Source of the DNA: Streptomyces sp. NBC_01689
GTDB taxonomy: Bacteria > Actinomycetota > Actinomycetes > Streptomycetales > Streptomycetaceae
Direction: 5' to 3'
DNA: 64,000 nucleotides
Assembly: GCF_036250675.1 (NCBI RefSeq)
Contig: NZ_CP109592.1
Span: 4,650,001 to 4,714,000 of the forward strand
The position numbers were made by a program, and so were the translations under genes. The notes beneath the pieces were generated by a model that saw nothing but the letters and a program-made list of their open reading frames with translations, was not told where the DNA came from and ran no database searches. This document shows positions 1 to 8,418 of this stretch, in pieces (the stretch's first letter is position 1; each line of letters begins with the position of its first letter).

Positions 1-1754
1 CCGCTCCGGGCGGGGCCGTCCGCCGGGGGGAGGGTCGGGGGGAAGTCTGCTGTGCCGGTGGTGTGCACGGCGAGCGTGCGGTCGGGATTCAGCCGTACGA
101 CGATGTGCCGGCGCCAGTCGGTGTCGTCGCGGTCGGCGTGGTCCTCGCGCCAGTGGCAGCCGCGGGTCTCCTCGCGCCTGAGGGCCGCTTCGACCAGGAC
201 CCGCGCCACGCACAGGAGGTTGGTGGCCTCCCAGGTGTCGACGCCGGGCTCGGAGGTCTTGCCGTTCTCGTCGAGGGCGTCCCGGGCGTCGGTGTGCAGC
301 CGCTGGAGTCGGTCGGCCGCCTGGGCCAGGGACCGGGCGGAGCGCAGGACGCCGGCGCCGTCCGTCATGATCCGCTGGATGGCGAAGCGGGACTCGGGCG
401 CGAGCAGCGGGTGGGCGGGCCGGTCGGGGTGCGGGACCGGCTCGGGCACGCGCGCGTGGAGGCCGTCCTCGGCACGGCGGTGCGCGATGTCGGCCGCGAT
501 GCGCTCGGCGTAGACCAGTCCCTCCAGGAGGGAGTTGGAGGCGAGCCGGTTGGCGCCGTGCACGCCGGTGCACGCGACCTCGCCGCAGGCGTACAGGCCG
601 GGCACCGTGGTGCGGCCCCGGGCGTCGGTGCGGACACCGCCGGAGGCGTAGTGGGCGGCCGGGGCGACCGGGACGGGCTCGGTCACCGGGTCGATGCCGT
701 GCGCGCGGCAGGCGGCGAGGATGGTCGGGAAGCGGTGCTCCCACATCTCCGCGCCGAAGTGCCGGGCGTCGAGGTACATGTGCTCGGCGTCCTGCTCCTG
801 CATGCGGCGCATGATGCCCTTGGCGACGATGTCCCGGGGCGCCAGCTCGGCCAGTTCGTGCCGGCCGAGCATGAAGCGCACGCCGTCCGCGTCGACCAGG
901 TGGGCGCCCTCGCCGCGGACCGCCTCCGACACCAGGGGCTGCTGGCCCTCCGCGTCCGGGCCGAGGAACAGCACGGTCGGGTGGAACTGGACGAATTCGA
1001 GATCGGAGACCTCGGCGCCCGCCCGCAGCGCGAGGGCCACCCCGTCGCCGGTGGAGACGGAGGGGTTGGTGGTCGCGGAGAAGACCTGGCCCATGCCGCC
1101 GGTGGCGAGGACCACGGCGGGGGCGTGCACGGCTCCCACGCCGTCGTGCTGGCCCTCCCCCATGACGTGCAGGGTCACACCCGCGGTGCGGCCGGCGGCG
1201 TCCGTCAGGAGGTCCAGGACGAGCGCGTTCTCCACCGTGCGCAGGCCGCGCGCGCGGACCGCCTCGACGAGCGCCCGGGAGATCTCGGCGCCCGTCGCGT
1301 CGCCGCCCGCGTGCGCGATGCGGCGGCGGTGGTGGCCGCCCTCGCGGGTGAGTTCCAGGTCGCCCTCGGAGGACTCGTCGAAGTGCGCTCCGGTCGCGAT
1401 GAGGCGGCGTACGGCGTCGGGGCCCTCGGTGACGAGGATGCGTACCGCGTCCTCGTCGCACAGTCCCGCGCCCGCGACCAGGGTGTCGTCGAGGTGCTGC
1501 TCGGGGGTGTCGCCCTCGCCGAGGGCCGCGGCGATGCCGCCCTGGGCCCATCGGGTGGAGCCGTCGTCCAGGCGGGCCTTGGTGACGACGACGGTCGTCA
1601 GGCCGGCTGCCTCGCAGCGCAGGGCGGCGGTCAGGCCGGCGACGCCGGACCCGACGACGACCACGTCGGCGGTGAGGGCCCAGCCGGGGGCGGGCGCGTG
1701 CAGTCGTATGCCAGTACCTGTGCCTTTACCGGTACCTGTGCCTTTGCCGGTCAC
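1..1754 (-). CDS. nadB: L-aspartate oxidase NadB (3' end cut by window edge)
   Basis: Oxidises L-aspartate to iminoaspartate with FAD, the first step of de novo NAD synthesis with quinolinate synthase; cytosolic. The frame runs from a GTG at 1754 to the window edge (about 584 codons), so probably only the last few residues and the stop are missing. Near the N-terminus is the FAD motif [15 protein letters not shown], followed by [27 protein letters not shown] and [22 protein letters not shown], all typical of the succinate dehydrogenase/NadB flavoprotein family. The start overlaps the panC stop by 4 bp (GTGA), so it is translationally coupled behind panC. Residues 3-16 form a glycine/threonine/lysine repeat ([13 protein letters not shown]) encoded by an 18-bp DNA duplication, an unusual addition before the FAD domain. 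Confidence 0.93.
   Translation of the reverse strand, partial: MTGKGTGTGKGTGTGIRLHAPAPGWALTADVVVVGSGVAGLTAALRCEAAGLTTVVVTKARLDDGSTRWAQGGIAAALGEGDTPEQHLDDTLVAGAGLCDEDAVRILVTEGPDAVRRLIATGAHFDESSEGDLELTREGGHHRRRIAHAGGDATGAEISRALVEAVRARGLRTVENALVLDLLTDAAGRTAGVTLHVMGEGQHDGVGAVHAPAVVLATGGMGQVFSATTNPSVSTGDGVALALRAGAEVSDLEFVQFHPTVLFLGPDAEGQQPLVSEAVRGEGAHLVDADGVRFMLGRHELAELAPRDIVAKGIMRRMQEQDAEHMYLDARHFGAEMWEHRFPTILAACRAHGIDPVTEPVPVAPAAHYASGGVRTDARGRTTVPGLYACGEVACTGVHGANRLASNSLLEGLVYAERIAADIAHRRAEDGLHARVPEPVPHPDRPAHPLLAPESRFAIQRIMTDGAGVLRSARSLAQAADRLQRLHTDARDALDENGKTSEPGVDTWEATNLLCVARVLVEAALRREETRGCHWREDHADRDDTDWRRHIVVRLNPDRTLAVHTTGTADFPPTLPPADGPARS
1716..1751. repeat. Two tandem 18-bp units inside the nadB start region
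   Basis: The unit ACCTGTGCCTTTACCGGT (1716-1733) is repeated at 1734-1751 with one mismatch. It is read in the nadB frame as KGTGTG repeats directly after the start codon, and it covers the panC stop. Replication slippage is the likely origin. Confidence 0.8.
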
Positions 1755-2740
1755 GAGGCGGCTCCGAAGGTGAGGGGGATGTTGTCGATCAGGCGGGTCG
1801 TCCCGACCCGGGCGGCGACGGCGAGGACCGCCTCGCCGGTGAAGTCGTCCTGGATCTCGGTGAAGTCGGACGGATCGACCAGTGCCAGGTAGTCCAGCGC
1901 CAGCGGCGGCCGGAGGCGGGCCGCCTCGTCCAGGACGAGGCGGGCGGCGGCGCGGACACCGGACGGGCCGCCGGGCGCGGCCTTGGCCACGGCGTGCGCG
2001 TCGGCGGCGGCGCGGGACTCGCCGATCGCGCTGAGCGCCTCGGCACGCGCGCGGGTGGCGGGCACCTCGCGGGCCCGTGCGCGCAGGGCCTCCTGCGCGG
2101 CGTGCCGGTCGCGGCCGGCGAAGAGCGCCTGGGAGAGGGCGAGGGCGGTGCGCCGCTCGTCGGGGGCCAGGAAGCGGTTGCGGCTGGAGAGGGCGAGCCC
2201 GTCCTCCTCGCGCACGGTGGGCACGCCGACGATCTCCATGCCGAAGTTCAGGTCGCGGACCATACGGCGGATCAGGGCGAGCTGCTGGGCGTCCTTCTGC
2301 CCGAACAGGGCCGTGTCGGGCCGGGTGAGGTGCAGCAGCTTGGCGACGACGGTGAGCATGCCGTCGAAGTGGCCGGGGCGCGCGGCGCCCTCCAGCCGTT
2401 CGCCCATCGGCCCGGCGGAGAGCCGGACCTGGGGTTCGCCGCCCGGGTAGACCTCGTCCACCGAGGGGGCGAACACGGCGTCCGCGCCGGCCCGCCCGGC
2501 GATCTCGAGGTCGGAGTCGAGGGTGCGCGGGTAGCGGTCCAGGTCCTCGCCGGCGCCGAACTGGAGCGGGTTCACGAAGACCGTGACGACGACGTCGCCG
2601 CCCGGGCCCGCGATCCCGCGTGCCGTGCGGATCAGGGTGGCGTGGCCCTCGTGCAGGGCCCCCATGGTCATCACGACGACCCGGCGGTCGCCGCGTCCGC
2701 GCGCGTGCAGGTCGTCGGAGGTGCGCAGCAGGGCGGTCAT
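1751..2740 (-). CDS. panC: Pantoate-beta-alanine ligase (pantothenate synthetase) PanC
   Basis: Joins pantoate and beta-alanine using ATP to make pantothenate, the precursor of coenzyme A and of the phosphopantetheine arms of the NRPS/PKS carriers nearby. The 329-residue protein has the nucleotidyl-transferase motifs TMGALHEGH (HIGH-like), [50 protein letters not shown] and the C-terminal [10 protein letters not shown]. The ATG at 2740 overlaps the stop of the upstream Rossmann gene (ATGA), and its own stop overlaps nadB, making a three-gene coupled operon. A longer frame continues upstream but has no family similarity before residue [10 protein letters not shown]. Length is slightly above the usual 280-300 because of an Ala/Arg-rich insert near residues 235-265. 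Confidence 0.95.
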   Translation of the reverse strand: MTALLRTSDDLHARGRGDRRVVVMTMGALHEGHATLIRTARGIAGPGGDVVVTVFVNPLQFGAGEDLDRYPRTLDSDLEIAGRAGADAVFAPSVDEVYPGGEPQVRLSAGPMGERLEGAARPGHFDGMLTVVAKLLHLTRPDTALFGQKDAQQLALIRRMVRDLNFGMEIVGVPTVREEDGLALSSRNRFLAPDERRTALALSQALFAGRDRHAAQEALRARAREVPATRARAEALSAIGESRAAADAHAVAKAAPGGPSGVRAAARLVLDEAARLRPPLALDYLALVDPSDFTEIQDDFTGEAVLAVAARVGTTRLIDNIPLTFGAAS

Positions 2741-3669
2741 CGGTCGCTCCCGTCGTCGGGCAGGGACGCGCCGTCGGCGAGCACGCCGAGGAGGTCCTCG
2801 GCGAGCTCCGGCTTCAGCAGTCCGTGGGCGAGGGCGCGGTCGGCGGTCGCGCGCGCCATCGCGAGATACCCGGCGACGGTCTCCGGGGCGTGCGCGCGCA
2901 ACTCGGCGACGTGGGCCGCGACCGTGCCCGCGTCCCCGCGCGCGACGGGTCCGGTGAGGGCCGCGTCGCCGGATCTGAGGGCGTTGTCGAGGGCGGCGCC
3001 GAGGAGCGGGCCGAGCATCCGGTCGGGTGCCTCGACGCCCGCGGTGCGCAGCAGGTCCATGGACTCGGCGACCAGGGTCACCAGGTGGTTGGCGCCGAGC
3101 GCGAGGGCCGCGTGGTAGAGCGGCCGGGACTCCTCGGAGATCCACTCGGGCTCGCCGCCCATCTCGATCACGAGGGCCTCGGCGGCGAGGCGCAGCTCCT
3201 CGGGCGCGGTGACCCCGAAGGAGCATCCGGCCAGCCGCTGCACGTCCACCGGGGTGCCGGTGAAGGTCATGGCGGGGTGCAGCGCGAGCGGCAGGGCGCC
3301 GGCCCGGAGCGCGGGGTCGAGCACGCGTGCGCCGTACCGCCCGGAGGTGTGCACGAGCAGTTGGCCGGGCCGGACCGCGCCGGTCTCGGCGAGCCCCTCG
3401 ACGAGGCCGGGCAGGGTGTCGTCCGGGACGGTCAGCAGGACCAGGTCGGAGCGCTCCAGGACCTCGGCCGGGGACATCATCGGCACGTCGGGCAGGAGCG
3501 CCGCGGCCCGTCGCCTGGAGGCGTCGGAGACCCCGGACACGGCCACCGGGTGGTGTCCGGCGAGCTGGAGGGCCGCCGCGAGGGCGGGGCCGACCCGGCC
3601 CGCGCCGACGACCCCGACGGCGAGGCGCGCGGGGCGGTCCTTCGGTTCCGGCTGTTGGAATGTACTCAC
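2737..3669 (-). CDS. Rossmann-fold, DUF2520-containing protein of the pan operon
   Basis: A 310-residue protein with an N-terminal NAD(P)-binding Rossmann domain ([17 protein letters not shown], about residues 17-33) resembling pyrroline-carboxylate or ketopantoate reductases, and a C-terminal helical DUF2520 domain ([21 protein letters not shown], about 170-190). The exact reaction is not known. Its place immediately upstream of panC in actinomycetes suggests a reductase role linked to pantothenate synthesis, perhaps standing in for PanE; this is inference from position. The start is GTG (3669-3667) and the 3' end overlaps panC by 4 bp. The roughly 100 bp upstream, before the NRPS gene end at 3774, must hold the operon promoter; no clear -35/-10 pair is visible. 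Confidence 0.88.
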   Translation of the reverse strand: MSTFQQPEPKDRPARLAVGVVGAGRVGPALAAALQLAGHHPVAVSGVSDASRRRAAALLPDVPMMSPAEVLERSDLVLLTVPDDTLPGLVEGLAETGAVRPGQLLVHTSGRYGARVLDPALRAGALPLALHPAMTFTGTPVDVQRLAGCSFGVTAPEELRLAAEALVIEMGGEPEWISEESRPLYHAALALGANHLVTLVAESMDLLRTAGVEAPDRMLGPLLGAALDNALRSGDAALTGPVARGDAGTVAAHVAELRAHAPETVAGYLAMARATADRALAHGLLKPELAEDLLGVLADGASLPDDGSDR

Positions 3670-3773
3670 TCGACGGAGGCCTTCCCGTTCCAGTCCGCGC
3701 GGGGTACCGGACGATTTCTCGTCATGTTAACGCGATTGGGGTCGGGGGCGATTTGGGAAGGCCGGACCGTCGT

Positions 3774-6557
3774 TCAGCGCGAGGTGGTGAGAGCCCGGAT
3801 CGTGGGCGCCCGGTAGAGGTCGCGCAGCGGCGGGGAGGGCAGGCCGCGGGCGCGCAGGGCGGCGCCGATGCGGACCGCGAACAGGGAGTTCCCGCCGAGT
3901 TCGAAGAAGTCGTCGTCGAGGCCCACGGGGGTGCCGAGGACCGTCTCCCAGATCTCCAGGAGCGCGGTGGTGAGACCGGTGTCACCCTCGCCGTCGCGGC
4001 GCTCGGGGGCGGCGCCCGGTCCGGAAGGCCCGGAAGGTCCCGGTCCGGGCCGTGCGGGCGCCGCCGCGCGGGCCGGGGCGGGCAGCCGTGCCGGATCGAG
4101 TTTGCCGTTGGTGGTCAGCGGGAGGGCGTCGAGAGCGGTGACCGTGGCCGGGACCATGTGCTCGGGCAGGATGCCGGCGGCACGCCGTCGGACGCCGTGC
4201 GGGTCGGGGGCGCAGCCGCCGTCGGACGGCACCACGTAGGCGTCGAGTCGGGCCGCGGCCGGATCGGCGGGGTCGTCACGGCGCACCACGACGGCCGCGG
4301 CGGCGACGGCCGGGTCCTCCAGGAGCACGGAGCGGATCTCGTCGAGTTCGATGCGGAAGCCCCGGATCTTGACCTGGCTGTCGATCCGGCCGAGGTGTTC
4401 CAGTCTCCCGTCGGGACGCAGCCGTCCCAGGTCTCCGCTGCGGTACATCCGCGCCGACGGCTCGTGGACGTAGGGGTCGGGAACGAAGCGCCGGGCGGTC
4501 AGCTCGGGCCGGTCGAGGTAGCCGGCGGCGACGCCCGCGCCGCCCACGCAGATCTCGCCGGTGACGCCCGGGGGCACGAGACGGCCCCGTTCGTCGGTGA
4601 CGTACAGGTGCCAGCCCGGCAGGGCGGGGCCCACGGACCGGGAGCCGGCGAGGGCGAGCGCGCGGGTCACGGTCTGCGCGGTGACGTGCACGGTCGTCTC
4701 GGTGATGCCGAACATGTTGACCGCGCGGCAGGTGCTCTCGGGGTGCCGGTCGAACCAGGGCAGCAGCATGCGGCTGTCCAGGGGCTCGCCGCCGAACACG
4801 ACGAGCCGGACCGGCAGCGGTGCGTGGTCGGCCTGGAGGAGCTGGGAGAACGCGGACGGGGTCTGGCTGAGCACGGTGACCCGGCGGGCGAGGAGCAGGT
4901 CGCGGAAGTCGTCCGGGTCGCGGGCGACGAAGTACGGCACGACGACGAGGCGTCCGCCGGTCAGCAGGCAGCCCCAGATCTCCCAGACGGAGAAGTCGAA
5001 GGCGGCCGAGTGGAAGAGCGTCCAGGTGTCGTCGGCGCCGAGCCGGTACTCGTCCCGGGTGGCGTCGATCAGGGAGACGACGTTGCGGTGCGGTACGAGC
5101 ACGCCCTTGGGCCGGCCGGTGGAACCGGAGGTGTAGATGACGTACGCCGGATCGTCGGGGGCCGCGGCGGGGAGGCCGGCCGGGTCGGCGGGAGCGGTGT
5201 CGGCGAGTTCGTCGGGGGTGAGCGGCAGGACCCCGCCGTCGCGGGGGAACGTGTCGAGCCGGGTCACCACGAGACGCAGCCCCGCGTCGGTCACGGTGTG
5301 CGCGAGGCGGTCGGCGGGGTAGGCCGGGTCGGTGGGGACGTACGCGGCTCCGGCCCTGACCACGGCGAGCAGGGTGACGACCAGTTCGGCGGTGCGTTCG
5401 AGGCAGACGCCCACGCGGTCGCCGCGGCGCACTCCGCGGGCCCACAGCCCCGCCGCGACGCGGGCCGAGCGCTCGTCCAGTTCCCGGTAGGTGAGTTCCG
5501 TTTCGCCGTCGCAGAGGGCCACGGCGTCGGGCGTGGCGGCCGCCACCCGCGCGAACGCCTCGGGCAGCGTGCGTGGTTCGGACGCGAGGGTGGTGCCGGG
5601 CCGCCCGACCCGCGCCACCCGTCGCCGCTCCTCGTCGTCCAGCAGTTCCACGTCCGCGACGGCGGTCTCCGGTGCGAGCGCCGACTGCCGGTACACGTGG
5701 CCGAGATGCCGGGTGAACCCCTCGGCCACCTCCGTCGAGACATGGCTGAGCCGGAAGAAGCAGGAGAGCCGGGTGCCGCCGCCGGGCAGGGGTGAGAAGG
5801 CGAAGGTGAGGGGGAAGGGCGGGGCGAGGCAGGGCAGCCACTCCCGCGGCCCGGCGCGGTCCGGGGCGGGCGCCGGGTCCTCCGGCGGCGGTCCGGGCAC
5901 GCCTTCCGTGTCCTCGGCGACGCCCGCGAGCACGCCCCGGGGCACCGTCGCCGGTGCCGCGCCGGCCAGCTCCGCCAGGGTGGCCGTCGGGGGCACCGCG
6001 TACTCCAGCGCTCCCGCGCGGTCGCCTGCGACCGTCGCCGTACCGGTCGCGCCGTGGCCGTCGTAGCGGGCGAGGGTCACCGCCAGCGCGGGCAGACGGA
6101 GTGCGGCGGGAGTGGTGGCGTACGGGACGGGCAGGTCCAGGTGGTGCACGCCCTGCCCCGTGGCGGCCGGATCACCGCGGCCCCACTCCGGGGCGGCGGC
6201 CGGCGGCGGGCAGGCCCGGCGCGCGGCGGGCGGCGGGCAGGGCGACGGCGGGCGCTCCCCGGTCAGCACCTCCGTCAGACGGCGCAGGCCGGGCCCGTCC
6301 AGACAGGTCCGGTGCGCCACGACGACGAGGTCCGCCGTGCCGTCGGCGTAGCCGAGGCGGACGCACCGCACGCCCCCGGTCAGTGGACGCCTCAGTTCCG
6401 CCTCGCGACGGCGTACGGCGAGCGGGTCGTCCGGCGCGGCCGGCACGTCGTCCGGCCACAGCCGCCAGGGGCCGGCGGCGCTCAGCCGGGCCTCCAGTCG
6501 CCGCGCGTCGAGCCCGGTCACCGCGACGCGGACCGCATGGCACTCTGCACCCAGCAC
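3774..6557 (-). CDS. Stand-alone NRPS: degenerate C - A (Thr-like) - T
   Basis: A 927-residue synthetase, last gene of the minus-strand cluster operon. Residues 1-330 look like a shortened condensation domain: the active motif HHxxxDG is replaced by AHRTCLDG (81-88) and proline/alanine-rich stretches interrupt it, so it is probably inactive. The adenylation domain (about 331-830) has YTSGSTGRPKGV, FDFSVWEIWG, NMFGITETTVHVT, YRSGDLGR and NGKLD. Hand alignment to GrsA gives the specificity code DFWSVGMVHK, close to known threonine codes. A thiolation domain follows (DDDFFELGGNSL). There is no thioesterase or epimerase. The GTG at 6557 is preceded by GGGAGGG six bases upstream; a longer upstream frame is spurious. 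It probably loads Thr on its own carrier for tailoring or for trans transfer to the A-less carriers of the other NRPS proteins. No MbtH protein was found nearby. Confidence 0.88.
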   Translation of the reverse strand: MLGAECHAVRVAVTGLDARRLEARLSAAGPWRLWPDDVPAAPDDPLAVRRREAELRRPLTGGVRCVRLGYADGTADLVVVAHRTCLDGPGLRRLTEVLTGERPPSPCPPPAARRACPPPAAAPEWGRGDPAATGQGVHHLDLPVPYATTPAALRLPALAVTLARYDGHGATGTATVAGDRAGALEYAVPPTATLAELAGAAPATVPRGVLAGVAEDTEGVPGPPPEDPAPAPDRAGPREWLPCLAPPFPLTFAFSPLPGGGTRLSCFFRLSHVSTEVAEGFTRHLGHVYRQSALAPETAVADVELLDDEERRRVARVGRPGTTLASEPRTLPEAFARVAAATPDAVALCDGETELTYRELDERSARVAAGLWARGVRRGDRVGVCLERTAELVVTLLAVVRAGAAYVPTDPAYPADRLAHTVTDAGLRLVVTRLDTFPRDGGVLPLTPDELADTAPADPAGLPAAAPDDPAYVIYTSGSTGRPKGVLVPHRNVVSLIDATRDEYRLGADDTWTLFHSAAFDFSVWEIWGCLLTGGRLVVVPYFVARDPDDFRDLLLARRVTVLSQTPSAFSQLLQADHAPLPVRLVVFGGEPLDSRMLLPWFDRHPESTCRAVNMFGITETTVHVTAQTVTRALALAGSRSVGPALPGWHLYVTDERGRLVPPGVTGEICVGGAGVAAGYLDRPELTARRFVPDPYVHEPSARMYRSGDLGRLRPDGRLEHLGRIDSQVKIRGFRIELDEIRSVLLEDPAVAAAAVVVRRDDPADPAAARLDAYVVPSDGGCAPDPHGVRRRAAGILPEHMVPATVTALDALPLTTNGKLDPARLPAPARAAAPARPGPGPSGPSGPGAAPERRDGEGDTGLTTALLEIWETVLGTPVGLDDDFFELGGNSLFAVRIGAALRARGLPSPPLRDLYRAPTIRALTTSR

Positions 6558-6790
6558 GGGTGTCCCTCCCCTGTTCCGGCCGTCCGGCCCTGTCTGGTCC
6601 TGCCTGCTCGTCCTGGCCCGCATGGGCCCGCGTGGGCCTGCCTGGTCCTGTCCGGGCGCCCGGGTCCGCCACGCCCCGCCCGGCCGGGCGCTCCGCCTCA
6701 CCCCGCCGTACGGGCCCGCCCGGCCGGCCGCGATCGGACACGGCGGGTCGGCACCCGGTAACCGGTACGGCCAGACGTCCGCGGAGGTGC
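6558..6790. other. 233-bp spacer inside the NRPS operon with degenerate repeats
   Basis: Between the SDR and the C-A-T NRPS lies the longest gap of an otherwise tightly packed operon. It holds imperfect repeats built on TGGTCCTGCCTG, TGGCCCGCATGG and GGGCCTGCC (about 6580-6660). No gene is seen; it may be a remnant of a lost coding stretch or carry a secondary promoter for the last gene. Confidence 0.5.
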
Positions 6791-7615
6791 TCAGCGGGCC
6801 GTGAACCCGCCGTCCACGGTCAGCGTCGACCCCGTCACCTGCCGGGCGTCGTCCGACAGCAGGTAGACCACCGCCGACGCCACGTCCTCCGGCTCGATCA
6901 GGGCGTTCATCGGCTGCGCCGCGACGAACGTCTCCTCGTGCTCGCTCACCGGCACGTCGAGGGCCCGCGCGATCTCGGCGAGCATGCGGCCCTCGGCGGT
7001 CGCGGTGTCCCGGACCGAGCCGGGACAGACGGCGTTGACCCGCACCTTCCTGGGCGCGTAGTCGAGCGCCGCCGCCTTGGTGAGTCCGATCAGCCCGTGT
7101 TTCGCGGCGACGTACCCGGCGAAGTGCCGGTAGCCCACCAGGCCCGCCGTGGAGGCGATGTTGACGATGCTGCCCGAGCGGCGGGCGCTCATCGCCTTGC
7201 CGACGGTACGGATCATCCGCCACGCCCCGGAGAGGTCGACGTCGATCATCAGCGCCCACTCCTCCTCGCCGATCTCGTGCGCGGGCCGGCCCGAGGGCGC
7301 CGCGATCCCCGCGTTGTTGACCACACCGTCGAGCGGGCCGAAGCGGTCCTCGGCGAGCGCGACGGCCTCCTCGACGGAACGCAGGTCGCGCACGTCGCAG
7401 CGGGCCGTCAGCACCGCTGCCCCGGACGCGCGGCACAGCGCCGCGGTGTGCTCCAGCTGGCTCGTGGTGCCCAGCGGATACGGCACCCCCGGCAGGTCCT
7501 CGCAGAGGTCGAACAGCGCCAGGTCGGCGCCCTCGGCCGCGCAGGCGGCGGCCGTGGCCCGGCCCAGGCCGCGGGACGCCCCGGTGACGACGACCACCTT
7601 CCCCGTCAAGCGCAT
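6791..7615 (-). CDS. Short-chain dehydrogenase/reductase of the mycofactocin-associated type
   Basis: A 274-residue SDR. It has the cofactor motif TGASRGLG (11-18), NNAG (100-103), catalytic Ser155 (NIASTAG) and the Tyr168-x3-Lys172 pair (GYVAAKHG). After the second beta strand it carries the insertion DLPGVPYPLGTTSQLEHT (about 40-57), a hallmark of SDRs that hold NAD tightly and pass electrons to mycofactocin in mycobacteria. It lies between the type II thioesterase and the Thr-type C-A-T NRPS, so an obvious substrate is a hydroxyl or ketone on a carrier-bound amino acid (for example the Thr beta-hydroxyl), or the beta-ketone made by the PKS. No mycofactocin genes are in the window, so it may use NAD(P)H normally. 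Confidence 0.88.
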   Translation of the reverse strand: MRLTGKVVVVTGASRGLGRATAAACAAEGADLALFDLCEDLPGVPYPLGTTSQLEHTAALCRASGAAVLTARCDVRDLRSVEEAVALAEDRFGPLDGVVNNAGIAAPSGRPAHEIGEEEWALMIDVDLSGAWRMIRTVGKAMSARRSGSIVNIASTAGLVGYRHFAGYVAAKHGLIGLTKAAALDYAPRKVRVNAVCPGSVRDTATAEGRMLAEIARALDVPVSEHEETFVAAQPMNALIEPEDVASAVVYLLSDDARQVTGSTLTVDGGFTAR

Positions 7616-7649
7616 GACTCGCTCCCCCCTTCTCCGGGCCGTTCCCGGC

Positions 7650-8417
7650 TCAGCCGAGACCCAGATCGGCGCGGACGACGGCGAGCAGCGCCCCCGCGGA
7701 CCCGGTCAGATACATGTGGCCGCCGGGCAGTTCGACGGTGCGGAAGTCCCCGCCCGCGGTCTTGGCCCAGGCGGCCGCCTCGTCCCGCCGGACCAGTTCG
7801 TCGTGGCTGCCGCGCAGCACGGTGAGCGGTACGGGCAGCGCCAGGTCGGTGGAAGGCGCGTAGCTCTCGTGCATCTCCACGTCGGCGCGGAGCGTGGGCA
7901 GGATCAGCTCGCGCATCTCCGGGTCGTCGAGCGCCTCGTGGGTGTAGCCGGCGAACTCGTTGACCCGGGCGAGGAACGCGTCGTCGGGCAGACCGGTGGC
8001 GCGGCGGGTCCGCTGTTCCGCGGGGTGCGGGGAGCCGCTGACGAAGAGGTGTACGAGGTCGGTCCCGTCCGGTTCCGCGGCCAGCCGGTGGGCCAGTTCG
8101 TAGGCGAGGACGGCACCCAGGCTGTGGCCGAACAGGGCGATCCTGCGGGGCTGTCCGGGGTCCGCGCCGAGTGCGGCGCGCAGGTCGCCGAGCAGTCCGT
8201 CGGTGGCCGTGCGGGCGTCCGTGTACGGGTCCTCGTCGATCCGGCGTTCACGGCCGGGAAGGCCGAGCGGCAGGATCGTGAGGTGTTCGCCCGCCATGCG
8301 CTGCCAGGGCCGGAAGAAGGAGGCGCCCGCTCCCGCGAAGGGCAGGCAGACCAGGGTCGTGGTGGTGCCGGCGGCCGTCGCCCCGGTGCTCCCGTCCCGT
8401 GTCGTGGTCGTCGTCAT
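7650..8417 (-). CDS. Type II thioesterase (editing or release) of the NRPS-PKS cluster
   Basis: A 255-residue alpha/beta hydrolase of the GrsT/RifR kind. Ser99 lies in GHSLG (97-101), and the catalytic His is in GGHMYL near residue 233, with an Asp in the loop before it (GSHDE). Such enzymes hydrolyse wrong acyl groups from carrier-protein arms, and in some pathways release a tailored amino acid from a dedicated carrier. The N-terminus is Thr/Ala rich. It starts one base after the P450 stop and ends 34 bp before the SDR, so it is part of the P450-TE-SDR-NRPS set. A second enzyme of the same type is encoded at 22896-23672. Confidence 0.9.
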   Translation of the reverse strand: MTTTTTRDGSTGATAAGTTTTLVCLPFAGAGASFFRPWQRMAGEHLTILPLGLPGRERRIDEDPYTDARTATDGLLGDLRAALGADPGQPRRIALFGHSLGAVLAYELAHRLAAEPDGTDLVHLFVSGSPHPAEQRTRRATGLPDDAFLARVNEFAGYTHEALDDPEMRELILPTLRADVEMHESYAPSTDLALPVPLTVLRGSHDELVRRDEAAAWAKTAGGDFRTVELPGGHMYLTGSAGALLAVVRADLGLG

Positions 8418-8418
8418 C

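Noticed and set aside
3327..5795. 822-codon plus-strand frame
   Set aside because: It lies antisense to the A-T NRPS and the DUF2520 gene; the translation is Arg/Gly/Pro-rich without domains, a composition effect of high G+C third positions.
6558..7436. Upstream extension of the C-A-T NRPS frame over the SDR gene
   Set aside because: The extension is a low-complexity shadow across the SDR; the GTG at 6557 with GGGAGGG is the real start.
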